Assembly (NCBI GenBank): GCA_026387135.1
Contig: JAPLMH010000100.1
Coordinates: forward strand, 1-7,152
Source of the DNA: Candidatus Omnitrophota bacterium
Lineage (GTDB): Bacteria > Omnitrophota > Gorgyraeia > 2-01-FULL-45-10
Length of the DNA stretch: 7,152 nucleotides
Direction of reading: 5' to 3'
Part shown: one piece after another, positions 1-6,198 of the stretch
How the letters are laid out: each line of letters starts with the position of its first letter
Position numbering within the stretch: the stretch's first letter is position 1
The notes under the pieces: generated by a model
Told to the model about the DNA's origin: nothing
What the model saw: the letters and a program-made list of their open reading frames with translations, nothing else
The model's database searches: none
Made by a program: the position numbers and the translations under genes

Positions 1-39
1 ATCTTTATCGGATGATCGTAGACTTGGGTGCTGTGACAT
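1..39 (-). CDS. Small basic protein (PVC-type), N-terminal fragment only
   Basis: Only the first 13 codons are inside the window; they read MSQHPSLRSSDKD and the gene runs off the left edge. The start is firm because a perfect Shine-Dalgarno sequence (AAGGAGGT, 48-55) lies 8 nt before the ATG. From memory, the MSxHxSL opening matches a family of very short, strongly basic proteins of Verrucomicrobia, Planctomycetes, Chlamydiae and Omnitrophota (TIGR04137-like). These are suspected to be rRNA- or ribosome-associated but are not well characterised. It follows the SPOR-domain gene by 21 nt, so it is probably co-transcribed from the strong promoter at 669-697. The family call rests on only 13 residues and would fail if the continuation lacks the basic Lys/Arg-rich segment. 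Confidence 0.6.
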   Translation of the reverse strand, partial: MSQHPSLRSSDKD

Positions 40-47
40 CTCTAATT

Positions 48-55
48 ACCTCCTT
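48..55 (-). promoter_or_regulatory. Perfect Shine-Dalgarno site of the small basic protein gene
   Basis: The minus strand reads AAGGAGGT, fully complementary to the usual 16S rRNA 3' end, with an 8-nt spacer to the ATG at 37-39. It is the best ribosome binding site in the window. It contrasts with the SPOR and HD-GYP genes, which have none, and suggests high translation of a small abundant protein. Confidence 0.85.
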
Positions 56-60
56 AAGTG

Positions 61-657
61 TTATCTTAACCTGACGTATGCATCCTTATGCATCTGTCTT
101 ACCTTGTTCAAAATCTTTCCTGCGCTCTCTTTGCTTTGAAAAGACCCCACGCATGCCAGATAGTATGGCTCACCGTAGTATATGAAGGCATCTAATCCTG
201 CCGTCTTTAGCTTACCGATCTCTTTTAACGCAAGATCTTGCTTCGAGAATGCAGCCGCTACTACCATATATGGCTTCGTCTTATCAAAAGCCGCTTGAGC
301 TTTAACCGCCACTGACGGCGGATTGGCCTTCGGTGTTATGTTTGTTACGGTAGCGCTGCCAGCGACAACTATAGGAGCCATGGAAGGCTTCGCCGATATT
401 GCCGGTGGCGCAACGACATCTTTTATTATGGTTTTTGTAGCCGTAAGCTTAGCGTAAGCGGCCGACCGGCCCTTTTCCACGCCAAGGGCAAAAAATATCA
501 CCATAAGCATTACTAAGCCTATGGCCGTAAAGACCATCTTCTCCGGTGTTAAGGTTATTGCAAAGTCGGATCTGGGAAATATGCTGCCGAGTCTCGCTTG
601 AGCCTTCTTCGGAGGTTCAAATTCAAACAATTCCTTTTGATATTTCTCGGTCTCCAT
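61..657 (-). CDS. Membrane-anchored SPOR-domain protein
   Basis: A 198-aa protein with a short cytoplasmic N-terminus (about 1-40, starting METEKYQKELFEFE), one transmembrane helix (about 41-60), a Pro/Ala/Val-rich linker (about 65-125) and a C-terminal SPOR domain (about 127-198, from KPYMVVAAAF to YVRLR). This N-in, SPOR-out layout is typical of proteins such as FtsN and DamX. SPOR domains bind glycan strands stripped of stem peptides at the division septum, so a role in division or peptidoglycan remodelling is inferred. The residues between helix and SPOR domain are low complexity and look like a periplasmic spacer. The gene has its own promoter (669-697) and no Shine-Dalgarno sequence; the ATG at 655-657 lies about 6 nt from the predicted transcription start. 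The small basic protein gene follows. No gene name can be assigned safely. Confidence 0.88.
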   Translation of the reverse strand: METEKYQKELFEFEPPKKAQARLGSIFPRSDFAITLTPEKMVFTAIGLVMLMVIFFALGVEKGRSAAYAKLTATKTIIKDVVAPPAISAKPSMAPIVVAGSATVTNITPKANPPSVAVKAQAAFDKTKPYMVVAAAFSKQDLALKEIGKLKTAGLDAFIYYGEPYYLACVGSFQSKESAGKILNKVRQMHKDAYVRLR

Positions 658-668
658 ATAAGCGACAT

Positions 669-697
669 ATTATAACATTCATCACGGATGATGTCAA
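669..697 (-). promoter_or_regulatory. Perfect sigma-70 promoter with extended -10, upstream of the SPOR gene
   Basis: On the minus strand TTGACA (692-697) is followed by exactly 17 nt and TATAAT (669-674). A TG dinucleotide (676-677), one base before the -10, adds an extended -10 element. All twelve consensus bases match. Transcription should start near 662-663, leaving only about 5-6 nt before the ATG at 657, with no room for a Shine-Dalgarno sequence. It should drive the SPOR gene and the small basic protein gene. The 64-nt gap that contains it has no convincing terminator for the upstream operon. Confidence 0.85.
680..693. repeat. Short inverted repeat inside the SPOR promoter spacer
   Basis: CATCA and TGATG form a perfect 5-bp inverted repeat around a 4-nt centre (CGGA on the plus strand). 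It sits between the -35 and -10 boxes and overlaps the -35 by two bases. The position would suit a small operator, but five base pairs can arise by chance and no binding protein can be named. Confidence 0.3.
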
Positions 698-721
698 CCT
701 GCTATGATAAGGCCAAGAGGC

Positions 722-1426
722 TCAATCTTTTACCGTAACCGTCCCGAAATTGAGCCGGAATAGCTTACCGGAGATCTGCATGGATGGAGAGCTGAGGCTG
801 CCTTTTATTTTTAACGAGAAACTCTTCCATTCGTTGGGCTCTTCCGACATTATGACGGTGTGAAGCTCGGGCGGGATATCTTTAAGAGCATCTTTAGAAA
901 AGTATATCGAGATCTCCACGTCCACCACATTATTATAAAAGATATCTCCGGAGAGGTTCAGCCGTATCTCTCTTCCATTTGCCGAGAATCTCTTCAATGT
1001 TAGACCATTAGAAAATATCTCGGCCTCGCCGGCTATCTCCTTATAGGCCCACCTTCCTTCGAACGGCATAGCCGCGACCTGAGAGACCGTATCATACTTT
1101 GCGCCTGAGCTTTCTTCCCTGCCCTTAACGAAATGGACGTCTTTAAATTTGAAGTCAAGATCTATAGCCTTGAGAAAATCGCGCTTCCATATGGGTTTTA
1201 TAGTTGCGCGCTGGGAATAGAAACCCAGCCCCATCTTTTTGTTCATCACCTTAAGGTTTTCAAAAGCGTAACTGTCCATCCTATCTTTAGTAAGGCTCTT
1301 GTATGATATATCAAGGTCATACAGCTTGGACAGTGTGAATAGAGCCATTCTGTCGAAGTTCAAATAAACGGTAAAAAGGCCGGCGCCGACTATTAAGATG
1401 CCCAGCAGATATCGTCGTAATCGCAT
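722..1426 (-). CDS. Membrane-anchored AsmA-like envelope protein, hypothetical
   Basis: A 234-aa protein opening with a basic stretch (MRLRRYLL) and one hydrophobic helix (about 6-22), so it is either anchored in the inner membrane or exported. The rest is predicted mostly beta-strand. Phrases such as FENLKV and SLKIKGSLSSPSMQISG resemble repeats of the AsmA/DUF748-like families, which line the periplasm and are linked to lipid transport or outer-membrane biogenesis; this link is weak and inferred. The chosen ATG (1424-1426) lies 11 nt after GAGGAG (1438-1443). A GTG three codons upstream (1433-1435, giving 237 aa) sits only 2 nt from that Shine-Dalgarno, so it is less likely. The gene overlaps the end of the helicase-nuclease gene by 34 nt and is the last gene of the operon. 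A start within the upstream coding region suggests translational coupling. Confidence 0.72.
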   Translation of the reverse strand: MRLRRYLLGILIVGAGLFTVYLNFDRMALFTLSKLYDLDISYKSLTKDRMDSYAFENLKVMNKKMGLGFYSQRATIKPIWKRDFLKAIDLDFKFKDVHFVKGREESSGAKYDTVSQVAAMPFEGRWAYKEIAGEAEIFSNGLTLKRFSANGREIRLNLSGDIFYNNVVDVEISIYFSKDALKDIPPELHTVIMSEEPNEWKSFSLKIKGSLSSPSMQISGKLFRLNFGTVTVKD

Positions 1427-4401
1427 TTTCCGCACTTCTCCTCATCGCGTTTGGTAAATTTTTCGAACCTTAGGCTCTTTATATCTCTCCATGTATCAAT
1501 AATTATCTCTTCCATCTCGCTCACCATCTCGTCCGATACCTGAACCGGCAGAGAGACGTAGCCGCCTTTCTTTAAGTCCAATTTTTTTATATCCGTCGAG
1601 AGCGGCTCTATGAAGACGAGAAGGCCATGGCTTACGGTCTTACCGAGCGACTGCGTCTTGTCCTTTTCGTACAGAAGCTTGTAGCAGACGAGCTGTCTTA
1701 AGTATCCGTCGCATTCCTCGCTTCTCAGATCGCGGCAGGCGCTTATCTTCTTAAGATGGTCGTCCGGCTTTCCGGTCTTATAGTCTATGATGCGGACCGT
1801 ATTCTTCTTCCGGTCCTGCCATTCCACCTTATCGTACTTTCCGGTGAATATGATGTTATCGGCTACGGTTATTACCAGCTTCTTCTCGAGATCGACAGGC
1901 AATACAGGGTCTTTTGAAGCGCCCTCGAACCATTCTCTTAATACAGGGCCGTTCGCCTTATTGAGACAGTCGAGCTCTATCGAGCTATCCGCTCCCTGCA
2001 TCTTCAATTCATCTTCGAACGATCCGAGGAAAAATTTAAAACTGGGGAATTTCCCTGTTCTCTTGAACTCCCTATACGTCTCCTCAAGGGCTTTATGTAC
2101 AGAATTACCGAACACAAGACTCCTCTTCTTCGCTGCCGGAAGCTTCAGGACATCGTTGTATAAGAATTTCCTACGGCACGACAGATAGTTATTTACGCGC
2201 GTAGGATTCAAGGTGAGATTGCTTATCATGTCGCTCAGTATCGACTCCGTCCCTATGAACGGATCTTCGAGGTCCGTCAGGTCTATGGATCTGCCGAGGA
2301 GCTCTTCCTCGTCCGCGTATTCGGGAGATTCCTTTGAGATGTCCATATGATTCAGATATGAACTGGATACCGTATTCTCTGTCGGGCTTGCCGTAAAAAG
2401 AAGCGTCGATTTAGGTCTGGTGATCGCCACGTAGAATAGCCGCGTCTCGTCATAACCGGCCAGCTTCTTCAGCGACTCCCTCTCTTCTATCTTCTCCTTG
2501 GTCTTAAATAGCGCCGGGGGCAGGAGTATCTTTTCGGGAATAGCGCGCGCGGGCCAGTTCTTTTTATCAAGACAGAACGGTATTATCACGGAATGGAACT
2601 CCTGCCCTTTCGAGCCGTGCGCCGTAAATATCCTCACCCCGTCCTGCGTCATAGTTACGAGTTTTCCCTGGATAGGGAGATCGTGGTCGGCCCTGGTCTT
2701 CATTTCGAGCATAAGATCGCCCAGCCGCATGCCGGGATTGGCGAGATCTGCCGACTTTATCATATTTACGAAAGAGGTGACGCTTCTCAACTCCCTTATT
2801 CTCAGGATGTCATTATCCCGGTACTCCTTAAGTATATACTTGAATAACCCGGCATCTTTTATGTAATTAAGGAGCGTAGTATGTACGGTCTTCGTCTGGG
2901 CATCGTCCAGGAGCCTCTTGATCGCGTACGAGGCCTTATGAGACGGGAAATAGTCGAAAAATTCGCTCACGAGCGATACCTTCCTTACGCGCTTATCTTT
3001 TTTTTCGTTGACATGGCAGAGGAACTTAAGCACGTCGGAGTGCGGTATCTCGAGATAGTCCGACGTAAGCACCTTGTATAGCGCCATATCCTTCGCGTCC
3101 ATATCGTCCGGCCCCGCATGCGCAAGGCGAAGAACGTCGATGAGCTGTTTTACGCGTTTTTCGCCGCTTATATCCTCTTTTCCATCGGTCGCGTATGGTA
3201 TGCCCGCCTGCAGGAAAGCGTCTATTATCTTCAGTATGCTCTTTCTCTTTCGCACAAGGACGGCTATATTATTATATGGATGAGCTCTCTCCTCATCGCT
3301 CAATTCTTCGGAAGCCGCTATCCTATCCTTTAATTCTCTGACCTTGTCCACTATAAATAGCAGCTCTTCGTCCTCGGTCGTGAACTCCCTGAAACCTATC
3401 TCTTTATCCGAATAGTCTTTTAAAGAGATGAGCTTCTTTTCGGACACTCTCTCTCCTATAGGTATGAGGCTTATGATATTTTTGGAAATATTCAGCAGTT
3501 CTCCGGTAGAGCGGTAGTTATCCCTTAACGATATCTCTACGCGCCCGGGGAAGCGCTTTCTGAAGAGTTTAAAGTTTCCCACGCTGGCGCCCTGGAATCT
3601 GTATATCGACTGGTCGTCGTCGCCTACGCAGCATAGATTGGGGTTCTTATAATCGAGAAGCGCAAACAAGAGTTCCAGCTGCGCGCCGTTGGTATCCTGA
3701 AACTCGTCCACCATGACGTATTTGAATTGGGACTGATATTTTTCTCTTAAAAGAGCCTCTCTCTTCAGGGCTTCCGTAGCGAAGAGTATCATGTCATCGT
3801 AGTCGTATCTTCCGCGTTCATCGAATATCTCTTTACTCTTACCCTCTTTTAGTTTTTCGTAAACGTCGTATATCACGGAGAGGGACTTCAGTCTTTTTGC
3901 ATACTTCTCTTCAAGATAGGCCTCCGATCTGTGTTGAGAAATATAGTCACAGAGATCGCCGGGCTTTATTCCGTCCTTCTTGAGGTCCCCTATCTTTTGG
4001 AGAAGCTCTTTTATATACATATAAGGCGCGCCGAACGGACGTATCTCATCAAGGCCTTTTGTATTATCCAGTATATACTTGATGGCCTTTACCTGTTCCA
4101 CATCATCCATCTGCACCTTATCTCCGTCGTAACCGTCCGCGCCTATCACTTTAGCAAGGCGCAGTTTCATGGTCTTGGCCGCGGAGTTCGTGTACGTGAG
4201 TATCAGGATATTTTCAGGCTCGATACCCTTCTCTTTTTTAAGTATGGAGTGCGCGCGGATGGATAGTAGCTGGGTCTTGCCAGTGCCGGGACCGGCCAGG
4301 ATCAGCACGGGACCGCTGATCGAATCTACGGCAAGCGCCTGTTCTCTGTTGAGCCCGGAGAATATATCAGGCAGCTCTTCTTTTTTTAAGGAGTTTTTCA
4401 A
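1393..4401 (-). CDS. UvrD/PcrA-type helicase fused to a 4Fe-4S RecB-type nuclease
   Basis: A 1002-aa cytoplasmic superfamily 1 helicase with a C-terminal nuclease. Motor motifs in order: Q motif (LNREQ, 17-21), Walker A (AGPGTGKT, 36-43), motif Ia (TYTNSAAK, 69-76), Walker B (DEFQD, 232-236), motif III (GDDDQSIYRFQGA, 260-272), motif IV (RDNYRS, 293-298), motif V (TAHGSKGQEF, 593-602) and motif VI (ETRLFYVAITR, 652-662). The nuclease domain (about 733-1002) shows His769, Asp857, Asp873 and Lys875 in DYKTGK, and Gln903/Tyr907, the expected PD-(D/E)XK residues. Four cysteines (C742, then C990, C993, C999) have the spacing of the Fe-S cluster in AddB, AdnB and Cas4. It probably unwinds and degrades DNA ends during double-strand break repair. 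The start is TTG (4399-4401) without a clear Shine-Dalgarno, overlapping the wHTH gene by 35 nt; no later in-frame start keeps the Q motif. Its architecture is closest to one AdnAB subunit, and no second subunit is visible here. Confidence 0.92.
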   Translation of the reverse strand: MKNSLKKEELPDIFSGLNREQALAVDSISGPVLILAGPGTGKTQLLSIRAHSILKKEKGIEPENILILTYTNSAAKTMKLRLAKVIGADGYDGDKVQMDDVEQVKAIKYILDNTKGLDEIRPFGAPYMYIKELLQKIGDLKKDGIKPGDLCDYISQHRSEAYLEEKYAKRLKSLSVIYDVYEKLKEGKSKEIFDERGRYDYDDMILFATEALKREALLREKYQSQFKYVMVDEFQDTNGAQLELLFALLDYKNPNLCCVGDDDQSIYRFQGASVGNFKLFRKRFPGRVEISLRDNYRSTGELLNISKNIISLIPIGERVSEKKLISLKDYSDKEIGFREFTTEDEELLFIVDKVRELKDRIAASEELSDEERAHPYNNIAVLVRKRKSILKIIDAFLQAGIPYATDGKEDISGEKRVKQLIDVLRLAHAGPDDMDAKDMALYKVLTSDYLEIPHSDVLKFLCHVNEKKDKRVRKVSLVSEFFDYFPSHKASYAIKRLLDDAQTKTVHTTLLNYIKDAGLFKYILKEYRDNDILRIRELRSVTSFVNMIKSADLANPGMRLGDLMLEMKTRADHDLPIQGKLVTMTQDGVRIFTAHGSKGQEFHSVIIPFCLDKKNWPARAIPEKILLPPALFKTKEKIEERESLKKLAGYDETRLFYVAITRPKSTLLFTASPTENTVSSSYLNHMDISKESPEYADEEELLGRSIDLTDLEDPFIGTESILSDMISNLTLNPTRVNNYLSCRRKFLYNDVLKLPAAKKRSLVFGNSVHKALEETYREFKRTGKFPSFKFFLGSFEDELKMQGADSSIELDCLNKANGPVLREWFEGASKDPVLPVDLEKKLVITVADNIIFTGKYDKVEWQDRKKNTVRIIDYKTGKPDDHLKKISACRDLRSEECDGYLRQLVCYKLLYEKDKTQSLGKTVSHGLLVFIEPLSTDIKKLDLKKGGYVSLPVQVSDEMVSEMEEIIIDTWRDIKSLRFEKFTKRDEEKCGKCDYDDICWAS
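1438..1443 (-). promoter_or_regulatory. Shine-Dalgarno site for the AsmA-like gene, inside the helicase gene
   Basis: The minus strand reads GAGGAG, which also encodes part of the RDEEKC stretch of the helicase-nuclease C-terminus. It lies 11 nt before the ATG at 1426 and only 2 nt before an alternative GTG at 1435, so spacing favours the ATG. Confidence 0.5.
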
Positions 4402-4639
4402 TTTTCGAGATGATCTTAGCGTTACGGGTATAGCTGTAGCCCGTCGTGGATGTGGAGCGGTGGGCTACCAATATCTTCATACCGACCAATTCTTCCAGAG
4501 CCTTCTTTACCTTCGCCCTCTCTTCGCGCACCCACGTTGATACTCCGCGGGGCGTATCGATAGACGCCTGATTTTCGTGGAAGAATTTCACGATATTCAA
4601 GTGCAGACTCGACTGGAGCGTTCTATCTGTGTCCGCCAT
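4367..4639 (-). CDS. Small winged helix-turn-helix protein
   Basis: A 90-aa protein whose predicted order of elements fits a winged helix: helix 1 (about 12-22, LHLNIVKFF), helix 2 (about 29-37), a recognition-type helix 3 (about 39-53, EERAKVKKALEELVG), a beta wing (about 56-72, ILVAHRSTSTTGYSYT) and a basic C-terminal helix (73-90, ending LLKKRRAA). It probably binds DNA, as a regulator or as a partner of the adjacent helicase; which one cannot be told from sequence. The ATG (4637-4639) has AAAGGA (4645-4650) 5 nt upstream and overlaps the HD-GYP gene by 17 nt. Its own 3' end overlaps the helicase start by 35 nt. No sensor domain or metal-binding cysteines are present. The family is not recognised by name. 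Confidence 0.72.
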   Translation of the reverse strand: MADTDRTLQSSLHLNIVKFFHENQASIDTPRGVSTWVREERAKVKKALEELVGMKILVAHRSTSTTGYSYTRNAKIISKIEKLLKKRRAA

Positions 4640-6149
4640 ATCTTTCCTTTTCCAACATCGTCTTTATATCCTGCCTGCTGACCACCTCCAGCAGCGCCTG
4701 GACAACTTTAGGATCGAACTGAGTGCCTGAGTTCGTCTTCATCTCCGCTAAAGCAACATTCATGGATCTTGCAGTTCTGTAAGGCCTTCTGGCTATCATG
4801 GCTTCAAATGCGCTCACTACAGCCACGATCCTGGCACCCAGCGGTATCTGGTCCTTCTTTAACCCCTTCGGATAACCGCTCCCATCGTAGTTCTCATGAT
4901 GATGGAGTATTATGGGTATGATGCCTTTTAGGGACTTCATAGGCTTCAATATCTCCGCGCCCATCACAGGATGCTCTTTTACCAGGTCATACTCTCTGCC
5001 CGTTAGCTTTGCCGGTTTTTTCAATACGTTGTCCGGCATCACGAGCTGTCCGGCGTCATGCAGCAATATGGCATACTCTATGCCTTTTAATTCCCTGTCC
5101 GACATCTTCATCTTCTGCCCTATAAGGGTCGCTATCCTTAAGAACGACGCGCGCGGCAGATATACTCCTTTGGCTCGGGTGCTTCCTATGGTGGCGAAAC
5201 TCTTTATTATGCCCTCGGTAAGCTTCTCCTGCTCCTTATAGAGCTGGGCGTTCTTTATCGCGATAACCGCCTGTTCGGACAGAGTGGCCATTATCTCCTG
5301 GTCGAATGACGTAAAAGGATTTTTGTCCACTTTATCATAAAGCGTTATGACTCCTATGACATCCTCGTCTATCAACGGAGTCGCCAGATGGTCTTTGTCC
5401 CTTATGGGCCTACCGAACTTCACGGCCTTTCCGGGGGACCAGTTCCCGATACGGACTTTCTTCAATTTCGATTTCTTCTCTCTGAGGTCTATTGTGACCT
5501 TCGGCAGGAGCAGTTTCTTCGTGGAGTCCACAAGCTTTATCGAGCACCTGTTCGCCCTTATTATCTGCAGAGATAACCGCGCCACTCTCGGCAGAAGCTC
5601 ATTCATATCGAGCGTAGATCCTATCAATCTGTGTACCGTATGAACTGTGGAGAGCGCTATGGCTCTGGGCCTTATCGTTTCGTAGAGCTTCGAGAGCTCA
5701 AGCTCCTTCTGCACTTCCCTCACTATAGCGTCGGTAAATGCGCCGAATATGTCTATGACCTGCGGGGAGACATCCTTTTTTGTGTAACATGTTCCCAGAT
5801 AACCGTACAATTTATCTCCCTGGAATATCGGATAGACGAATCCATGCAAGCCTTCAACGCAATCAAACCGTATAAGCGTCCTTGCCCTGCCGCACTTTTT
5901 AACTATATCCCAAAGCAACTTTACGCAACCGCTCTTTTTGACGGAACCCGGGCCTTTTAGGAACGGACAGGTGCCCGAGATGATCTTCATCATGTCGGAT
6001 AATTTCGGATAGGGCTGTTCTACAAGCCACCAAATAGCGGAGTTAAGGCAGACCCCGAAGCACTCCTCTTCTTTCCTGAGGCTTATGCTCTTCTTGAGCC
6101 TGTCGAACAACTCCTTCTGGTATTCTTTATCGGTCTTTATATCTTCCAT
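4623..6149 (-). CDS. PocR-like/GAF/HD-GYP sensor protein with divergent active site
   Basis: A 508-aa cytoplasmic signalling protein. Residues about 20-150 resemble a PocR-type sensory domain (CVEGLHGFVYPI and GDKLYGYLGTC recall its CHxGL...PI...GxxxGxxxGG pattern) and carry seven cysteines (30, 34, 61, 75, 86, 97, 121), hinting at a metal or redox ligand. A GAF domain spans about 170-305, then an HD-GYP domain about 310-495 with HD (364-365), EHP (His393), HHE (417-419) and GSGYP (423-427). Typical HD-GYP enzymes hydrolyse cyclic di-GMP. Here several consensus metal-site residues differ: the early His of HSxRVA is Ser335, Lys of HDxGK is Gln368, and Asp of the DAYDAM segment is Ser446. Activity is therefore doubtful and a binding role is possible. 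No transmembrane helix is seen. The ATG (6147-6149) coincides with the predicted transcription start. It is the first gene of the operon and overlaps the wHTH gene by 17 nt. Confidence 0.88.
   Translation of the reverse strand: MEDIKTDKEYQKELFDRLKKSISLRKEEECFGVCLNSAIWWLVEQPYPKLSDMMKIISGTCPFLKGPGSVKKSGCVKLLWDIVKKCGRARTLIRFDCVEGLHGFVYPIFQGDKLYGYLGTCYTKKDVSPQVIDIFGAFTDAIVREVQKELELSKLYETIRPRAIALSTVHTVHRLIGSTLDMNELLPRVARLSLQIIRANRCSIKLVDSTKKLLLPKVTIDLREKKSKLKKVRIGNWSPGKAVKFGRPIRDKDHLATPLIDEDVIGVITLYDKVDKNPFTSFDQEIMATLSEQAVIAIKNAQLYKEQEKLTEGIIKSFATIGSTRAKGVYLPRASFLRIATLIGQKMKMSDRELKGIEYAILLHDAGQLVMPDNVLKKPAKLTGREYDLVKEHPVMGAEILKPMKSLKGIIPIILHHHENYDGSGYPKGLKKDQIPLGARIVAVVSAFEAMIARRPYRTARSMNVALAEMKTNSGTQFDPKVVQALLEVVSRQDIKTMLEKERYGGHR
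4645..4650 (-). promoter_or_regulatory. Shine-Dalgarno site for the wHTH gene
   Basis: AAAGGA on the minus strand, 5 nt before the ATG at 4637-4639 and inside the last codons of the HD-GYP gene. It supports this start and an independently initiated but coupled small gene. Confidence 0.6.
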
Positions 6150-6155
6150 GGTCTA

Positions 6156-6184
6156 ATTATAGTTTGCTGTGAGCCCGATGTCAA
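6156..6184 (-). promoter_or_regulatory. Perfect sigma-70 promoter giving a predicted leaderless message
   Basis: On the minus strand TTGACA (6179-6184), a 17-nt spacer (6162-6178) and TATAAT (6156-6161) match consensus at all twelve bases with ideal spacing. Counting seven bases from the end of the -10 puts +1 at 6149, the A of the HD-GYP ATG. The six bases between the -10 and the ATG (TAGACC) hold no Shine-Dalgarno. It fills the 49-nt gap after the nitroreductase gene, where no terminator hairpin was found. It should drive the four-gene operon from 6149 to 722. Confidence 0.85.
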
Positions 6185-6198
6185 TTGTTGTGCCGTTC

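Noticed and set aside
640..668. ATG immediately after the -10 (666-668), out of frame with the SPOR gene
   Set aside because: It lies upstream of the predicted transcription start and would not be in the mRNA; its frame has no protein-like content.
658..724. Possible terminator after the AsmA-like gene
   Set aside because: Only a 3-bp GCC/GGC stem with no T-run; too weak to call an intrinsic terminator.
1787..2188. Plus-strand open frame of 133 codons
   Set aside because: Lies wholly inside the helicase-nuclease gene on the other strand, over its conserved nuclease motifs; it has no Shine-Dalgarno and a Ser/Phe-rich shadow composition.
3009..3040. Plus-strand TTGACA inside the helicase gene
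   Set aside because: No -10-like hexamer at the proper distance and no plus-strand gene downstream; it also codes for conserved-gene residues on the minus strand.
4169..4540. Plus-strand open frame of 123 codons across the wHTH/helicase junction
   Set aside because: Antisense to Walker A and the wHTH domain, with no recognisable domain; an antisense shadow.
6150..6198. Possible terminator after the nitroreductase gene
   Set aside because: No GC-rich hairpin followed by a T-run is visible; the gap is taken up by the promoter, so readthrough into the operon is possible.
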